Shown here: piece by piece, positions 36,266 through 46,534 of the stretch
How positions within the stretch are numbered: position 1 is the first letter of the stretch
How the letters are laid out: each line of letters opens with the position of its first letter
Assembly (NCBI GenBank): GCA_025765615.1
Contig: JAIVFJ010000045.1
Span: forward strand, 62,001 to 126,000
Direction of reading: 5' to 3'
Source of the DNA: Zopfochytrium polystomum
Taxonomy: Eukaryota; Chytridiomycota; Chytridiomycetes; Chytridiales; Chytridiaceae
DNA length: 64,000 bases
Program-made: the position numbers and the translations under genes
The notes under the pieces: model-generated
Told to the model about the DNA's origin: nothing
Databases searched by the model: none
Seen by the model: only the letters and a program-made list of their open reading frames with translations

Positions 36266-36905
36266 CCTTCTTCTTGCCCTGCTGTGTGTGACAAGGAACA
36301 GTTGATGGAATAAATAACGAAAGCGAAGAGGAGTTGATCGGCTGCGTTGCAGCTCCAGTGGGGGGGATGCGTTTGGCGGTATGGCGATGAGAGCACTCTG
36401 ACAGAATCGAAGGTGGTGGTGAGGGAGCATTCGAGGAACCACAGCAGAAAGCAGACGGGAAGCGAGCAACACCACAACCAACCCGATTTCTCCCCCTCCT
36501 TCGCGCGCCATAATCTCGATAGTTCGAGTTCGAGTAAATAACGTGTCGGACAGAGGGCACGCGACACGCGAAAGGGTTCCTGACAAGACTAAACAGTGCG
36601 GCCAGCCAAGCAAACAATACATACATACACATACCACCCGCAAACAGTGGACAGAAGTCACTGAGATTGTCTCGCGCCCACACTCTGGTTGTTTACTTAC
36701 TTTGTTTACACACCCACCCCCTCACACTACAAACTGCCCCTTGCCTCTGTTCGCGTCCGACCGGCGCGCCATCAAAGCACTGTGTCGCAACGCTGACCGC
36801 CTTGACGGACCAGAGTCGTCGTCCTTCTAGCTGCGCGATCATCACAAAGAAGCACTCCCAATCTCCCTTGCCTTTTTTGCTCAGCCACTCCACCCCCGCA
36901 CTCGC
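36266..36905. promoter_or_regulatory. divergent promoter region helicase / methyltransferase
   Basis: 640 bases between two divergent starts, with no coding segment of its own supported. No clear TATA box was seen. Regulatory role is inferred from gene orientation. Confidence 0.4.
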
Positions 36906-37856
36906 ATGGACAAGCCGCACGCGTTCTCGACGAGCGTCCTCAAGAGCCGCTATGCGCGCCACGCGGTCGCCTTCGTCGCACTACTCTTGGCGCTAGCCCT
37001 CCTGCTGCACTGCACTCCGCTCGGCCAACGCCTCAACGCGACGCACCACGGGGCAGCGGGGCCTGTCGCCGCGCGCCCCAGCGAGCCGGTCCGCGCGCTT
37101 GCCGCGCGGCTGGCGTCGCAGAACCGGCGGCAGCGCTTCGCCAAGCTGTACGAGACGACGTTGGCCAAGACCCCGACGGCGACGGGCACGACGGTCAGCG
37201 GTCCCGGGTCCACGGTGCCGGCGACGCGCAACGTGCGGCGGCTGATCGCCGCGGCCGTGCGGCACCTCGGCGTGCGCGGCGTCGTCGACGTCGGGTGTGG
37301 CGACGCGCACTGGCAGCGCCACGTTGTCAACGCTACGGGCGTCGCGTACCTCGGCGTGGAGATTGTCGAGAGGCTGGTCGAGCGGAATCGGCGCGAGGCG
37401 GCGGGTAATATGAGCTTTGCGGCCCTGGATGTGGTTGCGGAGAGAGTCCCCCCGGTTGTCCTCAGCGGCGGCGGTGGGGCGAGGCTGGTCGTGCTAAGGG
37501 ACGTGGTGCAGCACCTGCCGTTGGCCGACGGTGTGCAGGCGATCGCAAACATCGAGGCGACGTCGGGTGCGGAGTATTTGCTGACCAACTGGCACCATCA
37601 CCCTTGGACGTCGGAAAGCGAAGACGCCCGCTACAATGCCGAGGTCCCGGACATGGGCGACTGGTTCCCCGTCGATGTGTTTGTGGCCCCGTTCAACTTT
37701 AGCCGGCCGATCATGTGGATTCGGGAGGGATGGGGTAGTGACACGAAAGTGGTGGGCTTGTGGCGGCTGCCAGCATTGTTTCGCGGGGACGGCCGGCAGT
37801 TGGAGATAGAGGAAGCCGATTGGACAGAGGCGGCTGACAGAATCATTGTTGTTTAA
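36906..37856 (+). CDS. membrane-anchored SAM-dependent methyltransferase-like protein
   Basis: Single-exon gene of 316 residues. A short basic N-terminus and one hydrophobic segment (residues about 20-39, VAFVALLLALALLLHC) indicate a type II anchor, so the catalytic part would face the Golgi lumen or cell exterior. The Rossmann-type motif I is VVDVGCGDAHWQRHVV. It is followed by YLGVEIVERLVERNRREAAG, an acidic segment FAALDVVAERVP, and VVLRDVVQHLPLADGVQAI. Later LLTNWHHHPWTSES and MGDWFPVDVFVAPFNFSRP resemble the lumenal methyltransferases that carry an 'FPxN...PFNF' block. Substrate unknown; a glycan or small molecule is plausible. Frame intact. Confidence 0.72.
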   Translation: MDKPHAFSTSVLKSRYARHAVAFVALLLALALLLHCTPLGQRLNATHHGAAGPVAARPSEPVRALAARLASQNRRQRFAKLYETTLAKTPTATGTTVSGPGSTVPATRNVRRLIAAAVRHLGVRGVVDVGCGDAHWQRHVVNATGVAYLGVEIVERLVERNRREAAGNMSFAALDVVAERVPPVVLSGGGGARLVVLRDVVQHLPLADGVQAIANIEATSGAEYLLTNWHHHPWTSESEDARYNAEVPDMGDWFPVDVFVAPFNFSRPIMWIREGWGSDTKVVGLWRLPALFRGDGRQLEIEEADWTEAADRIIVV

Positions 37857-38379
37857 CTAGACGAATGCAAACCACTTTTACTTTCCCTCACCCTTTCAGA
37901 CAGAGCCGTTTGTCGAGTTTCGCGCCAACACTGCTTCGGTGGCAATACAGCCCTGTTGTTGTTTATTGTTGAATAGCGTTTTCCAAATTTGGCTTCGATG
38001 TGGGCAATGGGGGGTGGCGGTGGAGCAGATCAGCCAGAGCAGCGCGCCAGCTCAACCAACACAACGCAGCGGAAATGCGTGTATGGGCATGCCCAGCCTA
38101 AAAAAAAGGCTGTCTTCCATTCGATGAAGACAGTCAGGAGGTGCCTGACTGCCTGACTGACCAACAAGTGACTGTGTGACTGACTGATTGAGGGCTTTTG
38201 GATGTTTCGTTTCCTTTCTGCGACGTGTGCGTGTGGGCTTGTCTTCCTTTCTTTCTTTCTTTCCTTCCTTTCTCCTTTGCATTTTGAGAATACCGTTTGT
38301 CATTACCAAATGATGAGAGCTCACGATCCTGTCCATCGTGGCTGAAGACAGGTCACACTCTAGAGGTCCCTGCAAGTGA
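37857..38379. other. spacer downstream of methyltransferase
   Basis: 3' flank with a CTTT/CCTT simple tract at about 38245-38275; no gene recognised. Confidence 0.5.
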
Positions 38380-38985
38380 CCACGATTAATTGAGCTATCA
38401 AATCAGTAAGAACTGACATTTAAATTAACAACCAGTATAATTTCATTAATGGGATTGGGCTGGAGAGCACCTCGGCACAATCAGGTACCAGCGGACATGA
38501 TAAATCCAATTTGTTACTAAGCGTCTCTCAAACTAAGGCCGCTAAATAGATATTGATTGATTCCTCGTGTTCATCGGGGAACCTACACAGAATTCGCTCT
38601 GATCATAATAAATTAAGCATCGATGGGAGATATATAGTGGTTATTGCATTTTGTAATTAATTTACTTAACCAAACTCAAGGACTAGATACATTTGGGATT
38701 AGTTTAATTCACATAAAACTTCAGGGAATCGCTTATGGATAATCTTTTAGATTTGATCTGACATTTAGTTTCAATTTCCTCCTCTGTCGTCTATTAATTA
38801 ACCTAAATCGGTCTTTTAATGCAGTCTCTGAATTAGGAATGAGAATTGCATAATACATTAATCGTAATTGTAGACCTCACTCGTTGTACCATAACAGTCT
38901 ATCCTCTTTCGAGGGTTGAGCTAAGAGAATCCTTGCCAGTGGCAACTTACCAAAACAGACTTTTTGCCTACTTAAGCTGAATAAA
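38380..38985. other. AT-rich island of unknown origin
   Basis: About 600 bases that are clearly richer in A and T than everything around (for example AATTAATTTACTTAACC, ATTAACCTAAATCGG). It has no usable open frame on either strand. It abuts the amine oxidase remnant, and its right end (TTTGTTTGCAGGC) could serve as a splice acceptor. A mitochondrial DNA insertion, a decayed element or a very large intron are possible; none can be decided here. Confidence 0.6.
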
Positions 38986-38999
38986 CCTTTTGTTTGCAG

Positions 39000-40429
39000 G
39001 CAGTAAAATCGGGCCCGCTCCTGTCTCGGACAAGACCACCATCACGCCATTGACGTGATCTACAAGGCCGACCCGACGCGCTCCATCAACTGCGGTCCCT
39101 GGGGCGACCCTCTGTCGACGGCCCAGGATATCGTCATCACCAAAGTCATGACCTCCATCGCTGGACATCACCGAGGACCTTCTTGGCTACTCGTACTACG
39201 GTGCCGGCGACAACAGAAGCACGCTTTCGTACGAGACCACTGCGCCGCTGGGCCGCGACGGCAAGGACCGCTACGGGTGGACGTGGTTCATGGTGCCAGG
39301 CCAGGCGTACACGATCACAAGGCCGTCGCTGTACAAATCGGCCTCGACTTTGGTGGCAGCGACGCAAACGTGTTCAAGGTCCTGGCACAACGGCCAGACA
39401 TGGACATCGCTGAACGATTTCCGGTCCGACTGGAAGACGGGCAAGATCGTCCGGGGCGCAAAGGTGGGCGACGACACGGCATGGGCCTAGCACAGGCAAG
39501 CAAGGCGTCCCGCTCGACAGCAAGAAGGGGCAAGTCGCGGTTTCGCCCGACGGTGCGCGGTACTCTGTTGACGCGGCGAACCGGTACGTCTCGTGGAAGG
39601 ACTGGACGTTCTACATTGCCACCGACGGCCCCGCGGGGTGGCGCTCTTCAACATCGAGTACGCCGGCGAGCATATCGTGTACGAGATTGGTTTGCAGGAG
39701 GCCATTGCGCAGTATGGGGCAACAACCCGTCCCAGCTCAGCACCGTCTACCTCGACTCGTACTACGGTTTCGGCTGGCTGTGTTCCAGCTCCTTGAAGGG
39801 TACGATGCCCCCTGCGGCGCAACGTTCTGGATTCGTGAACAAACTACAACGGCAAGACTTACACCCACTCGAACTCCATTGCCCCATCTCGCAGCACCTC
39901 CACGGCTGGTACGCCCTCTTCAACAAGGTTTTGTCGACCAAGGACATTTCGCTCGTGGTCCGTCGATCGCGACCGTTGGCAACCACGACTACATCACCGA
40001 CTACATCTTCCACTTTGACGGCAAGATCGAGTACAAATCACCGCGTCGGGATACCTGCAGGCGAGCTACAACACCAACGCTGAGGACAACAAAGGTTTCC
40101 GAATCCACGACGCACTGCACGGGTCGATGCACGACCACGTCATGCACATCAAGGTCGACCTCGACGTGGCCGGCGACACGGCCAGCTCGCTCGAGACGAT
40201 CGACGTGGTGCAGATGGACGCCAAGATCCCCGAGTCGTGATTTCCGGCGTCGCGGTGGGTCGGTGCGACGCCCAACACGACGGGTATCCGGTGGTGCCGA
40301 CCGAGACGACGCTGGGGTGGGGCGATACTCAGTTGCTTTGCGAACTTGACCTCTTACGCCGTCACCGAACCGTACACAGGCTTTGACGAGTACCACAACG
40401 CATTGGTGACGGGCCTACACATCGGGTAA
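39000..40429 (+). pseudogene. copper amine oxidase remnant, many frame breaks
   Basis: Pieces of a fungal copper amine oxidase catalytic domain appear in order but in alternating frames. They run IDVIYKADPTRSINCGPWGD, RYGWTWFMVPGQAY, VQIGLDFGGSDANVFKV, HNGQTWTSLNDFRSDWKTGK, FNIEYAGEHIVYEIGLQEAI, STVYLDSYYGFGWLCSS, IATVGNHDYITDYIFHFDGK, ASGYLQASYNTNAEDNKGFR, IHDALHGSMHDHVMHIKVDL, and a C-terminal YAVTEPYTGFDEYHNAL. At least eight shifts are needed, mostly one missing base and often in short G or A runs. The cofactor (TPQ) motif N-Y-[DE]-Y reads N-H-D-Y, so the precursor tyrosine is His. The copper HxH pair (HDH) is present. The N-terminal domains are missing or hidden by the AT-rich segment. 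Either a pseudogene or a badly assembled diverged gene; the lost tyrosine favours a non-oxidase. Confidence 0.75.
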
Positions 40430-40999
40430 TGCGAAATTCTCTTGAATATTTCTTCCCCCTCCCTTGTCCCTTCATCTCTGAACTCATTATGGTCTAGTTT
40501 CCGTGAGAACCTCCTCATTCTTTCGGTGCTGATGTTTGCCTGAATCGTCTTTCGCCTCTGTTGCTTTCTGTGCTTGGCGCGTTCAGACGCGAAGGAGTCG
40601 GCGTGCTCAACGGCCTTAATATAACGAATGTGCGAATGTTTCATATTCCGTCTTCACACTATTTGTTTACACGTTGAATCAGCGACAAAAAGCGTATGTG
40701 CCTTGTCATTGCTCTGTCTCCTGCTTCCCTTTCCCTTTTTGGGTCTCATTTTCTCTTCATTTCTTTTTCCGTTTGTTTGTTTTGTTTTGTATTGACCGCG
40801 TTTTGCCGATTTCGTTGCGCAATTGCAGTTCTCCCGACCGACCTGCGTGCGTGACCTGACCCGGCCGACCTCGGTAAGGCGGGTTTGACATTGGCAGCAG
40901 ACAACAACAACAACAACAACAACAACGAAGCGGCTAACACTCTCTGCCCCGAAACCGAAAACGCTCCAAACACAGTAAATTCATAAGCACACAACAACA
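40430..40999. other. spacer
   Basis: Holds a short (CAA)n tract at about 40903-40926 just upstream of the next gene; no coding segment supported. Confidence 0.5.
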
Positions 41000-41584
41000 A
41001 TGGCAGGCATCTTCCTCTACTCGGCCCTGCTCGAAGTTAGCGCCGGCCTCCCCGCCCTTCTCAACCTGCTCGCCACCGGCAGCGCCGCTCCCACCTTGCC
41101 CGACGTCAGGACCAACCCCCCCTCCGACGCAACCACCGCCGCCATCGGATTCACCGGCAGTAAGTGTTGCGGACTGCGACCCTGTCGCCCAACCCCCCCG
41201 CTGTGCAGCTCCCGTGGTTGCATGCCACGCACGCGCGCAAACTTCCCTTCCCACCTCCCACCCCCTGACCTCCCTCTACACCACCCACCCCCCACTTCCG
41301 AAACCCGGCAACAAGGTATCTCGACGTTCGGCACGATCCCGTACGTGCTCGCGTACCTCAACAACCGCGGCGGCGGCACCGCCCTAGACCTCAAGACGCT
41401 GCGACCGCTCGCGTGGGCTGGCGTCGCCTACCACCTGATCGCCGCGTACATGACCGTGCGCGCCCTGCCCATCAAGGGCCAGGAGAAGCTCAAAGGCACC
41501 AAGCGCGTGATCGCCGTCCTCCACGCCGGGTTCTCGGTCGCGTTTGCCAGGTGGCTGTTGCAGAACCCGCTCGTGGCCGCTTGA
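41000..41584 (+). CDS. 142-residue multi-pass membrane protein, unknown
   Basis: Two exons (41000-41159 and 41316-41584) join in phase to 142 residues with no break. The sequence starts MAGIFLYSALLEVSAGLPAL and contains about four hydrophobic segments: FLYSALLEVSAGLPALLNLL, ISTFGTIPYVLAYL, AWAGVAYHLIAAYMTVRAL and IAVLHAGFSVAFARWLL. The layout resembles small fungal DUF membrane proteins, but I cannot name the family. Function unknown. Confidence 0.6.
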   Translation: MAGIFLYSALLEVSAGLPALLNLLATGSAAPTLPDVRTNPPSDATTAAIGFTGSKCCGLRPCRPTPPLCSSRGCMPRTRANFPSHLPPPDLPLHHPPPTSETRQQGISTFGTIPYVLAYLNNRGGGTALDLKTLRPLAWAGVAYHLIAAYMTVRALPIKGQEKLKGTKRVIAVLHAGFSVAFARWLLQNPLVAA

Positions 41585-41849
41585 TGGCACGGGTGATTAA
41601 ACGCAGCGGAAGTGTTGTTCGTTTGTCGCCAAAAACAAAACAAAACACAATAGAAAAGAAAACTTTTCTTTGCAAAAACACTTGTGTGATGTTCGGTGTT
41701 GATGGCGAGACTGCACTAATTAAGAATGTGAACAGGCTGGAAAAATACTTGTTGTTGCCCTCCATGGAACTGACGCACCCTTCTACCTCCGCGGTCGTCG
41801 GGACCAGCAGAGATCGGGCGAGCTCCTGAGTGGGAGAAGTTTCAGCAGA

Positions 41850-42577
41850 GTGTGTGAAAGGATCGCAGAGACTCCCAACTCGGGTTTCATCTCGCTGGCC
41901 AATGAGCTTGAAGGTAAGTTTCTAAAGCCATTCGCTGCACGAGGCGGACCCACTCGAGGAGCATCGTCCCGAAGTTCCGAAGCCTCTTCCGCTCGAGGCT
42001 CACAGCCGATCAAATTGCAACGCAAAGACGACGTTCGTGAGTTTGTTCGTACGCGCGACTGTGATCGCTGCGTTTTGACTGGCGCATATGACGACACAAC
42101 AAGCCCAAAATTTCAAGTGTCCCATATCATTCCCTTCAGTCTTTCTAACGCACCGATCTCACGACTTTATTCGATCTTTGATACCGAATTTACCGGCCGA
42201 TTTTTTCGAAAATATCGGAGAATGCGGTGTTGCTGAGCCCTTACGCGCACGGCTTATTCGGCGAATTTTCTTGGTTCATAGTCAAGCATTGCGAGAATGA
42301 AAAAAAATTTTGGCGATGCAAGTGAAAGGTATTGCTCAACATTGAGTTACCTCGCACACCACGCGAAGCTCACCACAACCCATTCGCAACAAATTTATGC
42401 ATCTTCCCAGATGACGGGCGGCTTGCAGGGCAGTTTACTGGCCAGCTGCGGGACGGCGGACCTAATGCGACAGTAGTTTCGTCTTTCCACCTGCCACTGT
42501 TCATAGGGAGAGCGGACCGCAGCCAGGCAGCCTGTATATCCGAATTCACGAGCTTGTTGCGCGAATACTCTGGATGA
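41850..42577 (+). pseudogene. HNH endonuclease-like gene, frame-broken
   Basis: Resembles the fungal HNH_2-type domain. It has REFVRTRDCDRCVLTGAYDD, then FQVSHIIPFSL with the central His, a helix region FIRSLIPNLPADFFENI, and ENAVLLSPYAHGLFGEFSW with the final His. The C-terminal part (ELPRTPREAHHNPFATNLCI) is in another frame. Two one-base excesses, near 42153 and 42217, and further breaks after 42320 interrupt the frame. No ATG start was found in the first frame. Such domains in fungi occur in large, variable, often accessory families; a nuclease role is inference. Either decayed or affected by indel errors. Confidence 0.6.
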
Positions 42578-42947
42578 GAGGTACCAAGGGCCTTCTCGAT
42601 GAAGATGAAAGGAACAATCGTGGTTTGTGGAGCGAAGTCAGTTCTGATGACAATGAAATGGACGATGACTGGTCCCTGGCGCGGAGTCGGGTTCCGAAGA
42701 GGAGATGAGCGTGGCGGAGAAGGTCGGCAGCTTCTTCGAATCTAAGCCCTTCGAATTCGACCGAGCGGACTGGTCAAGGGCAGAAGCGATGCTTCCAGTG
42801 TTTCATCAAGTGCGTTTGTGAACTACAAACGGCACGTTGTCCTCGCGCGGTTGTTTGACCGCAAGGACTTCCTGCATCCCCTCGTTAATCCCCCATTGAC
42901 ACGGATTTGAGGGACGGTTTGGCACAAGAAGACGAAGTTACCCAACT
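42578..42947. other. spacer between HNH-like and ankyrin-like genes
   Basis: Contains Asp/Glu-rich fragments in the plus strand (about 42600-42720) that may be the tail of the HNH-like gene; nothing else recognised. Confidence 0.35.
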
Positions 42948-44871
42948 TCATTTTGATTCAACCGGCACTCGGAGAGGTCGGAAGGCGGAAGATTGGCAAT
43001 TTATGGGGCATATTTGTGAACATCTGCAACAAAGGACGAAGTTGGACAATGCTTTGTTCAGGCGGAAAATCACCTCCACGGTCTTTGACACCAACGCGCT
43101 GAATAAACTCAGACGGACTCTTCCCGCTTCGCTTTCAATCGAGAAACTCCCTTTCGGTCCACCAGCGCCGCCACGCGACCCCCATCCGCCTCTGTTTTCT
43201 TGGCGCCATCCTGTGCCCGCTCTTCCTACACCACTCCAAGATAAACACGCAATCCTTTTCGTTATTTCCGACTTGGCTGAAATCAACATCCCATTCAAAA
43301 AATTTGACGATTTTACGGGCAATTCTTCCCCGATGCCGTCGACGGCCGACTCACTCCAAAGAAGAGCGGCCCCGCTTTCCCTCCACCACTGCAGGGCGTC
43401 CACAATGTCCACGCTGTGGGATCTGCAGAGCTCGTTAAAGTCGACTGTCTGCGGCCATTCGACTGGGTATCCGCTCCTCCGCCACCAGCCCAACAGGTCG
43501 CATTTGCCGAGGCAAAGGTTGACGACGCTGTCCGGCCCGCTGGATGTGTAGCTAAAGGGGAGCCCGCTGTTCTTCCACCATTCCAACACGTCGATCACGG
43601 GCACGTCCGGCGGTTTGGTATGCAGGTTTTCGAAAGAGGTCGGTGACGCCGGCGGCAGTGAGCTCCAACGCGAATCCTTCGTCCTTCAGCCATTCCAGCA
43701 GAGGCAGGTGGCGTCCCGACGTAGCAAGGTCCGCGACGTTGTTTGGCAGTTTGGGTTCGCGCTCTCGATAGTGCCGCGACCACCACTCAAACACGTTCAC
43801 CCGCCCCTCCTTTGCCGCGTTCGCCAGGTAGGCGTTGTCCCACGCCACGCCGCTCGGACTCGATTTTCGAAAGAGGCTCCAGCATGCTGACGTGCCCGTC
43901 CTCGCAGGCGAGCCGCAGAAAGGAGGACGACCACGGTAGCGTCCTGCTGAATGTTGATCCGGCACCACTGCACGAGCTCCGCATGGCCGTGTTGGGCGGC
44001 GAGAGCCGCGCACGGGACCCGCCGCCATTGGACGAGGTTGCGGCTGTCCTGGATGCGCTCGAGGATCGCCGCGTTGCCCGTGCGGCTCGCGCAAGACGCG
44101 GCGTAGGTGCCGTCGAACCTGATGTCGTGGTTCCACGATCCATTCCACGACCTCGAGCTGCTCGCTCTCGGCGGCCTCGACGGCGGCTCCCCGGAAACGC
44201 TGCGGCTTGACGCCGTAGTTCCACAGCCACTCGAGTGCGGCAACCGCCCCGTTCTTGCTCGCGGCCGTGATCCAGTTTTCCTTGGGCCGCAGCCGCTGGG
44301 CCTTGCCAGACGACGACGACGACGAGGACGACGTCGCGTTGTCGCGCAGCCAGTCGAGCACGTGGACGTGGCCAAACTTGCACGCCTTGACGAACGCCAC
44401 GTCGGGCCACTTGAAGGGCGGGCAGTTGTCTTTCCACCACTGCAGCACGGGCAGCTGCCCCTGCATCGCGGCGAAGCGGATCGACGCGCTGCGCTGGTGC
44501 TTCCGTGACGGTCCAGCCGGTGGCCAGCCACCATTGCAGCACGGCGACGTGGACGTGCTTCGCGGCGAGGGCCAGCGCGGTCTCGGTCGACACGTCCTTG
44601 TCCCACCACTCGATGCGCAGCGGGTGCCCGAGGCGGTGGGCACGTCGCGGGCGCGCAGCGTCCAGAAGAGTGAGTCGTCGGGCGCGACGGAGCCGACGGG
44701 GCGGGTGGCGTGGCGCAGGCGGTGGTCGAGGAGGTCGACGAGGCCGCGGGCGCTGGCGTTTTCCAGGGATGCGGCGGGGATCGAGTACATGGCGAACGCC
44801 TGGACTTTGGGGAGGCGGAGGTGCGTCGCAAAGACGAACCGTTCGCGGCCGGCCAAGTGCGCGGCGATCAT
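42948..44871 (-). pseudogene. diverged ankyrin-type repeat protein, frame-broken
   Basis: Repeats of about 33 residues with the pattern '...VLQWW....G' run through the segment. Examples are HVAVLQWWLATGWTV, GQLPVLQWWKDNCPPFKW, HVHVLDWLRDN, AVAALEWLWNYG, QLEVVEWIV, HAELVQWCRIN, RVNVFEWWSRHY, LPLLEWLKDEG, PVIDVLEWWKNSGLPFSY, CDLLGWWRRSGYPVEW and DIVDALQWWRESG. The N-terminal part (from Met 44871, MIAAHLAGRERF) looks like the entry block common to such chytrid proteins. At least six frame changes are required, near 44640, 44487, 44131, 43933, 43877 and 43605; most are one extra base, one is a missing base. The minus-strand frame closes at 42948. Likely role: a protein-interaction scaffold. Degraded, or assembled with indels. 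Confidence 0.65.
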
Positions 44872-45050
44872 GGCCAGCAGGAGGGTTTGCCCCGCGCCAA
44901 TCTTTGGCGAGGAGTGTCCGTGCCTCGCTGAAGGCGCGGCAGCTGTGAGCTGGCGTCGAAGCGAGGAGGTTCGCGGGGGTGGCGTTTGCCCCCAGTGCGA
45001 CGGCACCAGGTTTACGCTGAAAGGCTATAGCCTTCCCCGGCCGAGTTTCT

Positions 45051-45435
45051 TTACGGTAAACTGGTGGAAAGCCTTTCGTCGTCGCTGAAGATGCCTTCGA
45101 TATCGTCATAGCCGTCTTCCTCTGGGCCGCTCGATTCTGCGCCAGAATATTCCGAGTCGCTGTCGTGGAAGTAGTCGCTGCCGTCATCGTAGCCGTTGTC
45201 GCCAATGCCATTGACCGATTCGTCGTCGCTTTCGCTGGATATGTGGGGGTCATCCTCCACCTCTTCCTCGTATTCGCTCTCATCGACGTCGTCGTCATCA
45301 TCGTCCTCTTTATTATGAGGCATGACTCAGCGTCATGAAGGGTGCAGGCCATGGCGAGTACTCACCAGAAATACTTTCGACAGCATCGACGCCGTCCTCA
45401 TCGTCGTCAAAGTCGTTGGCAGGGATGGTGGCCAT
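45051..45435 (-). CDS. small acidic protein, 108 residues, two exons
   Basis: Exon 1 (45435-45366) encodes MATIPANDFDDDEDGVDAVE and continues to a GTGAGT donor. Exon 2 (45307-45051) continues DDDDDVDESEYEEEVEDDP and ends DDERLSTSLP. The two exons sum to an exact codon multiple. Almost half the residues are Asp or Glu, so the chain is predicted disordered. No family recognised; acidic histone-chaperone-like or regulatory tails look similar. It lies just upstream of the ankyrin-like gene on the same strand. Confidence 0.55.
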
Positions 45436-45730
45436 CTTGTGGTGCTGTATTCAGTTTTCGCCTGTCTTTGTCCGGCGCCATCATACGACTCGCTCGCTGA
45501 GGGTTGACTTGGCCCTCATGCATGCAGGCATGGCTGCTGCGATGAAACTCAGGAGAGTAACACTGTACGTAATCAAGAGCTTTGAGGAGCTGCCGATTGT
45601 GCCGCGCGGGAACTTTGGTGGGTTGAAATGCTCATCTGACTTGACTTTGACCAAACTTCCCACACACACACACGCATTAACAAAAGAAACCCCATTATCT
45701 CCCCCAACCCGTCCAACCTTCAAACACGCA

Positions 45731-46415
45731 TCACGCCAACCCCTGCCTCTTCAGCCTCGCGTTCCGCACCGCCGCCCTCTCCTTCAAATACGCCTTCTCG
45801 CGCTTCGGGATCCTGACGTGCTCCGGCGCACGCCCGCGCTTGAACCACTCGCGCCACTGCAAAATGTACTTGCGCTTGTCGGTCGGCAGCGACATGGGCG
45901 CCGCCTTCATCTCGGAAGACGTCGCCTGGAACAGGTGCTCCCACGACGTGAACTTGTCCGCGAGCTCGCCGCACCCGCGCCCGATCGCGGTCAGGAAGGA
46001 TTTGGGGTCGGTGATGTTACCTTTTTGTTTTTGCAGGGCAGGGGACGAGCGTGGGGGAATTGGTGAGGAACGTGCGCGTTCGGGTTTTGGTTAAGATCGT
46101 AAACACAAAGAGTGCGTGGACCTCGGAAGGGGAGGGGGTTGTCAAGGTAGATTTAGATAGTCCGCACGACCGTACCCCTCGGCTTCGGAACCAGCGTTGC
46201 CGCGCTTCTTGGGGTCGGTGATCTTGATGTACTCGGCATTGAGCTTCCATCCAGCGACGGTCGTTGTCACGTTGGAGCGGATGGGAGTAAAGACGGATGC
46301 GAAGGATGCGCAGGACGGACGGTATTCGTGGAGGAACTGCCGTTGTTGCTGCTGCGCTCCGGCAGGTCGAAACGCTGCTGAAAGACGACGTCGTGATCTG
46401 GCGGAGGGCGGCCAT
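45731..46415 (-). CDS. mitochondrial ribosomal protein mS41 (FYV4/IGR-motif family)
   Basis: Small-subunit mitoribosomal protein. Two exons (46415-46271 and 46020-45731) join in frame to 144 residues. The first encodes an import leader, MAALRQITTSSFSSVSTCRS, with RIRLYSHPLQ near its end. The second encodes the IGR domain: ITDPKSFLTAIGRGCGELAD, KFTSWEHLFQATSSEMKAA, then SLPTDKRKYILQWREWFKRG, and a Lys/Arg-rich tail ending RLKRQGLA. All blocks are typical of the family. The intron choice (donor C|GTGACA, acceptor AAAAAG|GTAACA) is the one that keeps phase. Another minus frame overlaps exon 1 and the intron, and I consider it a shadow. Confidence 0.82.
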
Positions 46416-46534
46416 GTCAAACGGTGACAAGTTCGAAGTGACAATCTCTGAGTCCCCATCAAACAATGAAGACGATTCCATCCAGAGCAGGGCAAGCAAA
46501 ATGGATTGGCAAGAGGCACGCAGAACAAACGACA

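Noticed and set aside
46142..46528. Separate minus-strand gene overlapping mS41 exon 1 (ending ADYLNLP)
   Set aside because: It overlaps the mS41 leader in another frame and has no recognisable domain; the mS41 exon pair keeps phase exactly.
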